A DNA stretch of 64,000 nt from JACCYQ01 sp036675565 (GTDB taxonomy: Bacteria; Bacteroidota; Bacteroidia; Chitinophagales; Chitinophagaceae), in NCBI GenBank assembly GCA_036675565.1, contig JAKFER010000051.1, forward strand, positions 29,916 through 93,915, given 5' to 3'. The position numbers and the translations under genes are program-made. Below, in pieces: positions 52,818 through 62,410 of the stretch (position 1 is its first letter; each line of letters starts with the position of its first letter). The notes beneath the pieces were generated by a model. It saw nothing but the letters and a program-made list of their open reading frames with translations. It did no database searches and had not been told where the DNA came from.

Positions 52818-54050
52818 TTACATATCCAGCAATGCAGTAACCGGATCTTTACCAAAAAGTAATAATTCTGGTTTCTCCAATAGTTCTTTAATGCGTACCA
52901 AAAAACTTACGGATTCTCTTCCATCAATTACGCGGTGATCGTAACTAAGTGCCAGGTACATCATTGGCCTGGCAACGATCTGCCCATTAACAACAACCGG
53001 TCTTTCTTCAATTTTATGCATTCCTAAAATAGCCGATTGCGGAATGTTGATGATTGGCGTTGACATCAATGAACCGAATACGCCGCCATTCGTTAGTGTA
53101 AATGTTCCACCCTGCATTTCTTCCATCGAAAGTTTATTGTCCCTGGCCTTTGTTGCCAGTTCAACTACTTTCATTTCAATTTCAGCCATGCTTAAACTTT
53201 CTGCATTGCGTATAACGGGAACCACTAAACCTTTTGGTGCTGATACCGCTATTGAAATATCGCAATAGTCATGCAAGATGATTTCATCCCCATCAATATA
53301 TGCATTAACTGATGGCCATTCCTGTAATGCATAACAGGTGGCTTTGGTAAAGAAACTCATAAATCCTAAACCAACCCCATGCTTTTCTTTAAACTTGTCT
53401 TTGTATTTGGTACGTATAGCCATGATATTGCTCATATCTACTTCATTAAAAGTAGTGAGCATGGCCGTTGTATTCTTTGCTTCTACCAGCCTGCGGGAAA
53501 TGGTTTTACGCAGGTTACTCATTTTCTCCCGCTTCTCTTCCCTGCTGAATAATGCAACACCGGGTTTACGCCCGGGATTATTCAAAGCTTCCAGAACATC
53601 GTTCTTTAATATTCGTTTGTTTGAACCGGAAGGTTGGATATCTTTCAGATCAACTTTTTTATCTGCAATAATGGCTGATGCAACAGGTGATGCTTTAACA
53701 TCCGCCGATGCTTTTACGGGTGCAGTTGTTTCTTTTTCCGGTTTTGCCTCAGTTTCTTTTTTCGCAGGTTTTTCTTCTTTTGCTTCTTGTTTCGCTTCAG
53801 TGCCTGCAGGCTTCGCCGCGGTTTCGTCAATTTGTGCCACTACATCGCCTATGTTTAAGGTATCGCCTTCCTTACCAACGGTTTTCAGGATACCAGCTTG
53901 TTCGGCATTTACTTCAAAAGTGGCTTTCTCACTTTCCAGTTCTGCAATCATTTCATCCCGGTCCACGTATTCACCATCTTTCTTTAACCATTTAACCAGT
54001 GTAACTTCACTGATAGATTCCCCTACTGTTGGTACTTTAATATCAATCAT
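52818..54050 (-). CDS. odhB: 2-oxoglutarate dehydrogenase E2 (dihydrolipoyl succinyltransferase)
   Basis: A 410-residue core enzyme of the 2-oxoglutarate dehydrogenase complex (also named sucB). The lipoyl domain (1-75) has lipoylated Lys42 in ESEKATF. An Ala/Lys/Glu/Pro linker covers 78-118. A peripheral-subunit-binding domain (about 118-155) has SPVASAIIADK and GSNKRILKNDV. The catalytic domain (180-410) has His372 and Asp376 in DHRVIDG. It lies 142 nt downstream of odhA on the same strand. The E3 gene is not in the window. Confidence 0.94.
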   Translation of the reverse strand: MIDIKVPTVGESISEVTLVKWLKKDGEYVDRDEMIAELESEKATFEVNAEQAGILKTVGKEGDTLNIGDVVAQIDETAAKPAGTEAKQEAKEEKPAKKETEAKPEKETTAPVKASADVKASPVASAIIADKKVDLKDIQPSGSNKRILKNDVLEALNNPGRKPGVALFSREEKREKMSNLRKTISRRLVEAKNTTAMLTTFNEVDMSNIMAIRTKYKDKFKEKHGVGLGFMSFFTKATCYALQEWPSVNAYIDGDEIILHDYCDISIAVSAPKGLVVPVIRNAESLSMAEIEMKVVELATKARDNKLSMEEMQGGTFTLTNGGVFGSLMSTPIINIPQSAILGMHKIEERPVVVNGQIVARPMMYLALSYDHRVIDGRESVSFLVRIKELLEKPELLLFGKDPVTALLDM

Positions 54051-54058
54051 ATGATAAA

Positions 54059-54086
54059 GTAAAAATTAAAAAGTAAAAATTAAAAA
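54059..54086. repeat. Two tandem 14-nt A-rich repeats between odhA and odhB
   Basis: GTAAAAATTAAAAA occurs twice in direct succession (54059-54072 and 54073-54086), just upstream of the odhB start. Further down, a pyrimidine-rich stretch repeats ATTCCAA-like words (about 54147-54180). The repeats may be replication slippage or an A-rich translation enhancer. Confidence 0.7.
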
Positions 54087-54192
54087 GAGTTTTAGGGTTT
54101 ACATGTTTATTGTTTAGTATGTTTTTGAAACTTCCAACATTCAGCCTAATTCCAATTTCCTGATTCCGAATTCCAATCCAACATCAACCATC

Positions 54193-56937
54193 TCAAATAC
54201 TAAATGCTGTTTCTATGATCTCCGATTGTTCCTGCATATGCACCTTAGCATAACCTGTAGCAGTAGCCGCACTTGGCTGCCTGCTGATTACGCCATAATT
54301 TATATTTTTTAGATTCATTTGCAGAAACCAGGCTGCGCCCATATTCAGGGGTTCTTCCTGTACCCAGAACCAGGTAGCTTTATTATACTTATTGTATAAT
54401 TCATCCAACTGGTTATCCGGCAAAGGATAGATTTGTTCAAGTCGGATAATAGCAATATCCTTCCGATCCTCTTTGACTTGCCTTTCAGACAAATCATAAT
54501 ATATTTTACCGCTGCAGAATAAAACTTTCCTCACTTCATTGGCATCCTCAATAAAAGGATCATCCAATACTTCTTTAAAACCACCGCTTGTAAATTCTTT
54601 TATATGCGAGTAAGTTCCAGGTGATCTTAATATAGCTTTCGGAGAAAATACAATCAAAGGTTTTCTGAATGGCCATGCCAACTGGCGACGTAATACATGG
54701 AAAAAGTTAGCGGCTGTGGTCACATTTACAATCACCATATTCAGTTCGGCGCACATTTGCAGGAAACGCTCCATCCTTGCACTTGAATGTTCAGGTCCCT
54801 GGCCTTCATACCCATGAGGCAATAACATCGTAACACCATTCATCCGCTGCCATTTTTGTTCGGCAGTTGAAATAAACTGGTCGGTGATTGTTTGAGCACC
54901 ATTTGCAAAATCACCAAACTGCGCTTCCCAGATAACCAGTGCATTCGGATGTGCCATAGCATAACCGTATTCAAATCCGAGTACACCAAATTCGCTTAAC
55001 AATGAATTGTAAATACGAAACTCAGACTGACCTTCTTTAAAATAATTAAGCCTGTTATATTCCTTGCCCGATTCATCATAAATGGTAGCATGCCGATGAG
55101 AAAAAGTTCCTCGCTTTACATCCTGTCCACTCATTCTCACATCTTTGCCTTCCAGCAACAAACTGCCATAAGCAAGCAATTCACCCGTAGCCCAATCCAC
55201 TTTATTCTCCGTTTCAAACAATTTCTTTTTATCCTGTATGATCTTTTCAACCTTTCTCAATGGTTTAAATTCATCAGGCCATTGCATTAATTTATCAAAC
55301 AACAATTTAAAATCGGCTTCACTGATTGCCGTAACGGGTGATCGTTCAAAATCTTCAGGCGTTGCCCTTCTTAAACTTCGCCATACCAATTCGGGTTGCT
55401 GGTATTTATAAGGCAAAGGATTTTGCTTTATTTCATCCAATCTTTCCTGCAGGTCGCTCCAGAATTTGCTTTCCATTTCTTTGGCCATCTGCCGCGCATC
55501 ATCTTCACCATGATTCAATAAATAATTTACGTATACCTCTCTTGGATTTGGATGCTTATCGATCAGTGAATATAAATGTGGTTGTGTGAACTTGGGATCA
55601 TCACCTTCATTATGACCATGCCGGCGATAACAAACCATATCAATAAAAATATCAGCATTAAATTCCTGGCGATAACGAATGGCTATTTCAGCGCATTTTA
55701 CAACAGCCTCCGGATCATCTCCATTAACATGAAAAACAGGTGCCTGCACCATAGCGGCAACAGATGTTGAATAATCCGCCGTTCTTGCATCATCAAAATC
55801 TGTGGTGAAACCAATCTGGTTATTAATTATAAAATGAATGGTACCACCGGTATAATAACCTTTCAACCCACTCATTTGCAAAACTTCGTAAACAACACCC
55901 TGGCCAGCAACCGAAGCATCTCCATGAATCAGGATAGGTAATATCTTATCATAATCAGAACCATACATTACATCTGCCTTTGCCCTGCTGAAACCAACTA
56001 CTAAAGGATCCACCGCTTCTAAGTGTGAAGGATTCGGGCTTAACTTGAGGTGTATTTTTTTATTATTGATCGTAGTAATATCGCTTCCAAAACCCAGGTG
56101 GTATTTTACATCACCACTTCCCATCGTTTGGTCAGGAATGGATGTTCCTTCAAATTCACTGAATATCTGTTCATAGGTTTTACCCAAAACATTAGCCAGT
56201 ACATTCAGCCTGCCACGGTGAGCCATGCCGATTACAACTTCCTGAACGCCATCATCGGCAGCCAGGTTAATGATTGCGTCTAATGCAGCAATGGTTGTTT
56301 CGCCGCCTTCTAAGGAAAATCTTTTTTGACCGATATATTTTGTATGCAGAAACTTTTCAAAAATCACTCCCTGGTTTAATTTATCCAGGATGCGCTTTTT
56401 CTGGTCCAGAGGAAGCGGATCGTGAATATGCCAGATCTCATTCTGCAACCAATCCTGTTTCTTTTGATCGGTAATGTATAAATATTCCAGGCCTACATGC
56501 CCGGTGTATAATCTCTTTAAATGATCAAGAATCTTACGAAGGGGAACTTTTCCAAGACCGGCAACTTTACCAGCTTCAAATTCAGTATCCATATCTGCCT
56601 CTGATAAGCCAAAGTTTTCCAGGTCAAGATTGGCACCCCGATTCTTTCTTTCCCGAATTGGATTTGTTTTGGCCATTAAATGACCTTTTTTGCGATACCG
56701 GATGATCATCTGGTAAACACCAAGTTCCTTTGAAATGTGGCTGGAGGAAACGGCTTTATCGGGAGCAGCAGGAGTTGAAACGGCTTTTCCATTAGCACCC
56801 TGTGCAAGCGCAAAATCAAAACCTTCAAAAAATTTACGGAATTCGGCATCTACACTGGAAGGGTCTTTAACAAAATCGTTATATAAGCTTTCAATGAATG
56901 CAGGGGATGAATTAGTGATATAGGAAAAATCCTTCAT
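54193..56937 (-). CDS. odhA: 2-oxoglutarate dehydrogenase E1
   Basis: A 914-residue thiamine-diphosphate enzyme (also named sucA) that decarboxylates 2-oxoglutarate in the TCA cycle. The N-terminus has the E2-contact motif YITNSSPAFIESLYNDF. The ThDP region follows: FSLEGGETTIAALDAII (about 206-222), GMAHRGRLNVLANVLGK, HGDASVAGQGVVYE, then QIGFTTD and CYRRHGHNEGDDP. The transketolase-like pyrimidine domain has FGVLGFEYGYA and LPHGYEGQGPEHSSAR. The length and order are those of the full actinobacterial/E. coli-type E1. It is transcribed into odhB. Confidence 0.95.
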   Translation of the reverse strand: MKDFSYITNSSPAFIESLYNDFVKDPSSVDAEFRKFFEGFDFALAQGANGKAVSTPAAPDKAVSSSHISKELGVYQMIIRYRKKGHLMAKTNPIRERKNRGANLDLENFGLSEADMDTEFEAGKVAGLGKVPLRKILDHLKRLYTGHVGLEYLYITDQKKQDWLQNEIWHIHDPLPLDQKKRILDKLNQGVIFEKFLHTKYIGQKRFSLEGGETTIAALDAIINLAADDGVQEVVIGMAHRGRLNVLANVLGKTYEQIFSEFEGTSIPDQTMGSGDVKYHLGFGSDITTINNKKIHLKLSPNPSHLEAVDPLVVGFSRAKADVMYGSDYDKILPILIHGDASVAGQGVVYEVLQMSGLKGYYTGGTIHFIINNQIGFTTDFDDARTADYSTSVAAMVQAPVFHVNGDDPEAVVKCAEIAIRYRQEFNADIFIDMVCYRRHGHNEGDDPKFTQPHLYSLIDKHPNPREVYVNYLLNHGEDDARQMAKEMESKFWSDLQERLDEIKQNPLPYKYQQPELVWRSLRRATPEDFERSPVTAISEADFKLLFDKLMQWPDEFKPLRKVEKIIQDKKKLFETENKVDWATGELLAYGSLLLEGKDVRMSGQDVKRGTFSHRHATIYDESGKEYNRLNYFKEGQSEFRIYNSLLSEFGVLGFEYGYAMAHPNALVIWEAQFGDFANGAQTITDQFISTAEQKWQRMNGVTMLLPHGYEGQGPEHSSARMERFLQMCAELNMVIVNVTTAANFFHVLRRQLAWPFRKPLIVFSPKAILRSPGTYSHIKEFTSGGFKEVLDDPFIEDANEVRKVLFCSGKIYYDLSERQVKEDRKDIAIIRLEQIYPLPDNQLDELYNKYNKATWFWVQEEPLNMGAAWFLQMNLKNINYGVISRQPSAATATGYAKVHMQEQSEIIETAFSI

Positions 56938-57128
56938 GAAAAGGAGGGTTTATATGTGTGTTTTTTTTGAGGTAGCAAATATCGTGAAATTAAACTTGTT
57001 TCCGTTTAAAATGAGGATTTTAAGCGGACAATCAAAATTTTAACGACCTGGAGAAATGTTTCAGTTGAAATCATTCCAGGTAGCAGGAAATGGCCATTTT
57101 GGAAATGCAAAAAATAATCTTGTAAATT

Positions 57129-57159
57129 TTGATTATTAAGCATTAGAACCTTACCTTTG
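57129..57159 (+). promoter_or_regulatory. Promoter of rpsT: TTG, 20 nt, TACCTTTG
   Basis: TTG at 57129-57131 and TACCTTTG at 57152-57159 are separated by 20 nt, an excellent match to the Bacteroidota -33/-7 consensus. It lies 21 nt before the rpsT ATG and is the clearest promoter in the window. Confidence 0.85.
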
Positions 57160-57179
57160 CCGTCCTAAATTTTTGATGA

Positions 57180-57434
57180 ATGGCTAATCATAAGGCAACA
57201 AAGAAAGACATGCGCCAGGCGCTGAAACGTCGCGACAGAAACCGTTATTACGGAAAAACAACCCGTAATGCGCTACGTGATTTAAGGGCATTAACCGATA
57301 AGGGTGAAGCAACTGAAAAATTGCCTGAAGTAGCCTCTATGGTTGATAAACTTGCAAAAAAAGGTGTTATTCATAAAAATAAAGCTAATAACCTGAAAAG
57401 GAAACTGGCTAGAAAAGTGAATACACTGGCTTAA
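57180..57434 (+). CDS. rpsT: Ribosomal protein S20
   Basis: An 84-residue, very basic, all-helical protein binding 16S rRNA in the 30S subunit. The start MANHKATKKDMRQALKRRDRN and the end NLKRKLARKVNTLA fit the S20 three-helix bundle, and the length is typical. It is a single-gene transcript with a consensus promoter and a strong terminator. Confidence 0.95.
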   Translation: MANHKATKKDMRQALKRRDRNRYYGKTTRNALRDLRALTDKGEATEKLPEVASMVDKLAKKGVIHKNKANNLKRKLARKVNTLA

Positions 57435-57453
57435 GATAAAATGATTTTTTCTT

Positions 57454-57482
57454 AAAGGCGATCCTATGTGATCGCCTTTTTT
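57454..57482 (+). terminator. Terminator of rpsT
   Basis: The stem AAAGGCGATC/GATCGCCTTT has a six-base loop and a T-run and starts 20 nt after the rpsT stop. Confidence 0.9.
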
Positions 57483-57553
57483 GTTTTTATCTTAAATTCT
57501 GCATCCTTGGAATTCCAATTTGGTTGATCCACTTCAATTTTTAACTTAGCTGC

Positions 57554-59278
57554 ATGAGAATATATTTTACAGGTTTATGCCTGGTTATATCGATGACCAT
57601 TTTCGGTCAAACAATTACGACAAAATTTGAGCAATCCAATGGAAATGAAACAGCTACTTATGCAGAAGTAATTTCCTGGTGGCAAAAATTGGATCAGCAG
57701 TCAGGTAAAGTGGAAATGCTCACAATGGGAATGACGGATGCCGGTCTTCCATTACACCTGGTTGTAGTTGCTCAAAACGGTGATTCCAATTTTGATAATA
57801 TCCGTAAGAATAAAAAAAGTGTCATCCTCGTCATAAATGGAATACACCCGGGTGAACCCGATGGCATTGATGCCAGTATGTTATTGGCGAGAGATATTGT
57901 AACAAATAAAATAAAACTGCCTGATAATATTGTCCTCGCAATGATTCCAGTTTATAATATTGGTGGCGCATTGAACAGAAGTGAAAATTACCGGGTTGAT
58001 CAGAATGGACCGGTGGCATTTGGGTTCAGGGGAAATGCAAGAAATTTTGACCTGAACAGGGACTTTATCAAAAACGATTCAAGGAATGCCCAATCATTTA
58101 CCGAGATATTTCACCTGGTGAAGCCGGATGTGCTGATTGACAATCATGTAAGCAATGGAGCCGATTACCAGCATGTAATGACACTCATCGCTTCGCAACA
58201 TAATAAACTGGGCGGACCCATGGGTGAATTTATGAACAAAGAATTTGAACCGGGTATTTATGCACTCATGAAACAAAAAGGTTATGACCTTATACCTTAT
58301 GTAAATTCTTTTGGCGATACTCCTCAAAACGGGTGGCCGGAGTTTTGGGATAGTCCGCGCTACAGCAGCGGCTATGCATCCCTGTTTCACACGTTTGCAT
58401 TTGTTCCAGAAACACACATGTTAAAACCTTATGCTGACAGGGTTAAATCAACATATGCATTGATGCAGAGTTTTATTGATTTTACCAGTAAAAACAGTGT
58501 GAAGATAAAAACACTGAGAGATGCTCAAGCTAACGCGGCCATCACGAATAACCAGTTTCCATTGAACTGGTCATTAGACAAAACAAAATGGGATAGTCGA
58601 TTATACAGGGGTTATACCAGTGGAAGAAAACCTAGTAATGTTTCTGGTCTTCCAAGATTGTATTATGACAGGACCAAGCCTTATGATGCAACCATTCCAT
58701 TTTATAATGTGTATGAACCGAAAGAATATATACAAAAACCTTCAGCCTATATTATTCCAAAAGGATGGTGGCCGGTTATTGACCGACTAAAATTAAATGG
58801 GGTGACCATGAGACAACTTGAGAAGGATACAACCATAGAGGTAGAAGTTTATCATATTAAAAGTTTCCAGGCTTCCAACAGGCCATATGAGGGACACCGG
58901 CCTAACGGTGATGTACAACTGAATAAATCTGTTCAGAAAAAAACATTCAGCAAGGGCGACTGGTATGTCCCGATGAATCAATCCGCCAACCGGTTTCTGG
59001 TTGAAGTGCTGGAACCGCAAATGGAAGATTCTTATTTTACCTGGAATTTTTTCGATCCCATTCTACAGCAAAAGGAAGGTTATTCATCTTATGTATTTGA
59101 AGAAACGGCAGCTGATTATTTAGAAAAAAATCCTGCCCTGAGAAAACAACTGGAAGAAAAAAGAGCCACTGATACCACATTTGCCAAAAGCGCATCGGCA
59201 CAATTAAATTTTGTTTTTCAGCATTCACCCTATTATGAACCCGCACATATGCAATATCCTGTGTACCGTGTTAAATAA
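57554..59278 (+). CDS. Secreted M14-family zinc carboxypeptidase
   Basis: A 574-residue exported metallopeptidase with signal peptide 1-19. Zinc ligands are His98 and Glu101 in IHPGEPDG and His198 in DNHVSNG. Arg169 in FDLNRDF binds the substrate carboxylate, and Glu286 in FVPETHML is the general base. The region after about 310 is a beta-rich C-terminal part without a T9SS sorting domain. It is a different subclass from the M14 protein at 33.8 kb (shorter, no amidotransferase-like domain). The role is periplasmic or surface peptide degradation. Confidence 0.87.
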   Translation: MRIYFTGLCLVISMTIFGQTITTKFEQSNGNETATYAEVISWWQKLDQQSGKVEMLTMGMTDAGLPLHLVVVAQNGDSNFDNIRKNKKSVILVINGIHPGEPDGIDASMLLARDIVTNKIKLPDNIVLAMIPVYNIGGALNRSENYRVDQNGPVAFGFRGNARNFDLNRDFIKNDSRNAQSFTEIFHLVKPDVLIDNHVSNGADYQHVMTLIASQHNKLGGPMGEFMNKEFEPGIYALMKQKGYDLIPYVNSFGDTPQNGWPEFWDSPRYSSGYASLFHTFAFVPETHMLKPYADRVKSTYALMQSFIDFTSKNSVKIKTLRDAQANAAITNNQFPLNWSLDKTKWDSRLYRGYTSGRKPSNVSGLPRLYYDRTKPYDATIPFYNVYEPKEYIQKPSAYIIPKGWWPVIDRLKLNGVTMRQLEKDTTIEVEVYHIKSFQASNRPYEGHRPNGDVQLNKSVQKKTFSKGDWYVPMNQSANRFLVEVLEPQMEDSYFTWNFFDPILQQKEGYSSYVFEETAADYLEKNPALRKQLEEKRATDTTFAKSASAQLNFVFQHSPYYEPAHMQYPVYRVK

Positions 59279-59297
59279 ATTTTGATAAAAGAAAAAG

Positions 59298-60494
59298 TCA
59301 CAAAGGCGTTTTAGTTTTACGTTTCAACACATATCCTAAATAAATACAAAATAACAGAACCCCTATACTAAAATAGCCGGCCCAGCTATAATGATTAATC
59401 TTTCCAGATGCATCATTCGTTACAATCAACCCGGCAATAAATGAAGCAGTACCAATAAACAATTGCTGGAAAGAAGAATTCAAACTCATAAAACTTCCGC
59501 GGTATTGCGATTCAATTACATTGCTGACCATGGATTGTGCTGCTATTGAACGTCCATTCGATACAATGAACCAAAGCCCGGTTGCGATCAATACAAAATA
59601 AAAAGGAATGGCTGGCATATTCGTGATCAGGTAAACAAAAGGCAGTGTGAGCAATGCCGTTAGTGTAAATATTTTTAGTTTACCATGTTTATCTGCCAGC
59701 TTTCCAAAAAAAGGTGCTGAAAATAAAGTAGCCACCCCTCCCACTACATAAATCAAAGGAATTTCTTCTTTGGTGAAACCAACATTAAATTCCATAAATG
59801 GATTTATAAATGGAATGATGACAAAATGACCCAGCATAATGGTAGCAGATAAAGTTAAAGCTATTAAAGCCTCGGGCCTGGAGAATATGATCAGGAATGC
59901 TTCAGCAGGCTTTCGTTTGATATCACTCAAATGAGATTTCATTGGCGGAATAAATCGAATCGTAAATGGTATTAAAATCAATCCCATTGCCGCAACCAGG
60001 ATAAATGGTGCATGCCAGCTAACAAAATTGGCCAGGTATAAACTAAAAGGAACGCCTAATACAGAAGCCACAGAAAAAGCGGCCATCAGGTAGCCCATCG
60101 CCCTGCCTCTTTTTTCATAAGGAAAAGTATCCGCAACAATGGACATGACCTGGGCTCCAATTAATCCGCCAAATAAACCGGCAAGGATCCTGGCTGCGAC
60201 CAGGAATTTATAATCAGGCGCAATACCACAAAGAAATGTGCCGATAATAAAACCAGTATAACCAAATATGAGTGTTTTCTTTCTGTCAAAATTATCAATC
60301 ACAAAAGCAGCGATGATACCCGAGGTAAAAGCGGCATAAGAATAAGATGAAACGATCAGGGAAAATTGCTGGGTAGAAATATTAAAATATGGCATCAGGT
60401 AATTACCCAATGGCATGATGATCATAAAATCAAGTATATGGGTAAAGTTGATGGACGCTAATAGAAAAAGAAGTAACCTTTCGTTCCTGTTCAT
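59298..60494 (-). CDS. Major facilitator superfamily transporter (DHA1-like)
   Basis: A 398-residue membrane protein with about 12 transmembrane helices. The MFS signature between helices 2 and 3 reads FVIDNFDRKKTLIFGY, and a second copy between helices 8 and 9 reads GKLADKHGKLKIF. Motif C-like AFSVASVLGVPF lies in helix 5, as in drug:H+ antiporters. It probably exports small molecules by proton exchange; the substrate is unknown. There is no neighbouring regulator or membrane-fusion protein. Confidence 0.85.
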   Translation of the reverse strand: MNRNERLLLFLLASINFTHILDFMIIMPLGNYLMPYFNISTQQFSLIVSSYSYAAFTSGIIAAFVIDNFDRKKTLIFGYTGFIIGTFLCGIAPDYKFLVAARILAGLFGGLIGAQVMSIVADTFPYEKRGRAMGYLMAAFSVASVLGVPFSLYLANFVSWHAPFILVAAMGLILIPFTIRFIPPMKSHLSDIKRKPAEAFLIIFSRPEALIALTLSATIMLGHFVIIPFINPFMEFNVGFTKEEIPLIYVVGGVATLFSAPFFGKLADKHGKLKIFTLTALLTLPFVYLITNMPAIPFYFVLIATGLWFIVSNGRSIAAQSMVSNVIESQYRGSFMSLNSSFQQLFIGTASFIAGLIVTNDASGKINHYSWAGYFSIGVLLFCIYLGYVLKRKTKTPL

Positions 60495-60673
60495 GGAAGG
60501 CGAAGTTAATGCTATGTTCAGTTTACATTTATACTATTGAAATAAATACCTTAATTGATTTGAATAAACTTCATAAAAAAACCTACACTTTTCTTATCAT
60601 AAAAAGAAATTTCATTTAAATTAAAAATTCATATTCGTGATTAACTGTTTTATAAAAATTTTATAAATAACTG

Positions 60674-62398
60674 CTATTTCACTTTATCAAAACGATGATG
60701 CATCATACGAACATGCTGCATATTAATTCCATCTACTGCTCCTTTTTCATTTTTGGTAAACTGGGCAACTACATACCACCTGTCTCCAACAGCGTCCATT
60801 TCAAACAGAAACTTATTCTCGCCGTCGGGTATTAATACTTTATCAGAAATTGTTGGACGCCGCATAACAAGCTGTCCATTTTCATCCAGCAAAATTCTGC
60901 AATAAAAATCAAGATGCCTGCTGTGATATTCGCCTGCAAACTGCTCCAGGTAATCTCTTGAAAAATTATCAACAGTTTTCACTTTTGTAAAATTTAGGAA
61001 ACTGCCATCGGGGGGCCAGGCATGCATCTTCATTGTTGAATCTTTATGTTTTTGTGTGATTTGAATGACCGTGCCAAAATCCGGATCCTTAAATAAATCT
61101 TCACCAACTGGAATCATCGTAAAATATTCGCTGGAAGTATAATAAAAATGAAGACTGTCATCTACCTGTTTAATATCGTAATACCTGATATTAGGGAAGT
61201 GGCTGCTGTGACCAACGCGTATTTGTTGCAAATAACGACCGGCATATTTTGCCAGTTCTTTTTTTTTGATTGTTACCGGATTAGCAGATATGGCAGGAGC
61301 TATACTCTTAACACCGGCTTTTTTATTCAACAATGTATCGGCAATACTCATGGCCATAACCATATTGTCGTGTGCATTACCCAAACCAATAATGGTTATG
61401 TTTTGTGCTGGAATACGGGTCATATAAAAATCATGATTCACACCACCATGCCGAATGATAGTTTTGTTTTCAATTTTCTGCCATTCGTGTCCGAATACAT
61501 AATGCACTTCAGGAGAAAGTACAGGAATAGGGCGTGCATTTTTATACAAACGACTGATTGCATTTGCTGCAATAGAACCGGAATCTTCTAACGCCATAGC
61601 CCATTTTTCTAAATCAGCAGCAGTGGTAACAATCCTGTAATTACCACCCGGCGAAGTTTTGACACCAACTTGTTTAAAATAATTTCCACTGCCATAATAT
61701 TTATCTGCAAGTCCGGGTATGATCTGATCAAGATAATCATTCATGAACGTTGCTTTCATTCCCAGTGGCTCAAAAAGTTTCTGCTGTAGATAGTCAGGTA
61801 ATTTTTTCTTAGATGTAATTTCCATGATCATGCGCAGCAACGCAAAATCTGAATTGGAATACATATATCCTTTTCCCGGTTCAACCTGCGGCTTGGGTTG
61901 ATTATATAGAAAAGTCAACAACTGTTCTTTATCTACCCGGTTATTCATATCTGCCTGCATCAGTAACATGGTTGCCCACTCATCATCAAAGCCACTGCTG
62001 TGGTTCAACAAATCCTGGATGGTAACATTGGCACTCCATGCCGGTAATTTTGGAAAATACGTTTTCACTTTATCATCAAAATCGAGCAAACCATCTGCCT
62101 CCATCAGCGTCAACCCAGCACACATAAACTCCCTTGTACCTGAATAACCAAGCCGTACAGGTGTATTGTGTGTAAAAGCAATTGCATGCTCCAGGTTCGC
62201 CATGCCATACATTTTCTTTAAAATTATTTTCCCGTTCTGCAGAACCGTAACAGCAACACCGGGTGTTTGCTGATTTAAGAATTTAAAAACACTGTCAACT
62301 TGTTTATCCAGTTTGACTTTATCAATTGCCTGCGCAGTTGTTATAACGCTACATAATATTAAACCGCAGATGATGAGAGCATATTTCATGTTGTTCAA
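60674..62398 (-). CDS. Beta-lactamase/class C-like serine hydrolase with SxxR instead of SxxK
   Basis: A 574-residue exported protein (signal 1-23, TTAQA). The serine beta-lactamase-like domain spans about 30-360. The nucleophile Ser86 sits in YSGTREF, where the usual SxxK lysine is Arg89. The YxN motif is Tyr180-Ser-Asn182, and the third motif HGG is in IIRHGGVN. The C-terminal 200 residues form a lipocalin-like beta region with two repeats (for example LAKYAGRYLQQIR and LEQFAGEYHSRHL). Family members are esterases, D-aminopeptidases or DD-peptidases. It lies 12 nt after a lipoprotein gene, within a three-gene run. Confidence 0.85.
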   Translation of the reverse strand: MNNMKYALIICGLILCSVITTAQAIDKVKLDKQVDSVFKFLNQQTPGVAVTVLQNGKIILKKMYGMANLEHAIAFTHNTPVRLGYSGTREFMCAGLTLMEADGLLDFDDKVKTYFPKLPAWSANVTIQDLLNHSSGFDDEWATMLLMQADMNNRVDKEQLLTFLYNQPKPQVEPGKGYMYSNSDFALLRMIMEITSKKKLPDYLQQKLFEPLGMKATFMNDYLDQIIPGLADKYYGSGNYFKQVGVKTSPGGNYRIVTTAADLEKWAMALEDSGSIAANAISRLYKNARPIPVLSPEVHYVFGHEWQKIENKTIIRHGGVNHDFYMTRIPAQNITIIGLGNAHDNMVMAMSIADTLLNKKAGVKSIAPAISANPVTIKKKELAKYAGRYLQQIRVGHSSHFPNIRYYDIKQVDDSLHFYYTSSEYFTMIPVGEDLFKDPDFGTVIQITQKHKDSTMKMHAWPPDGSFLNFTKVKTVDNFSRDYLEQFAGEYHSRHLDFYCRILLDENGQLVMRRPTISDKVLIPDGENKFLFEMDAVGDRWYVVAQFTKNEKGAVDGINMQHVRMMHHRFDKVK

Positions 62399-62410
62399 TT
62401 TTTTTTGTTT

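Noticed and set aside
53338..54054. 238-residue open frame antisense to odhB
   Set aside because: It is the reverse of the Ala/Lys/Glu-rich linker and lipoyl regions of a clear odhB gene; Ser/Phe-rich composition is an artefact of that.
54059..54180. CRISPR-like repeats
   Set aside because: Two short adjacent copies without spacers and no cas genes.
61148..61591. 147-residue open frame antisense to the serine hydrolase
   Set aside because: No family signature and entirely within a well-supported gene.
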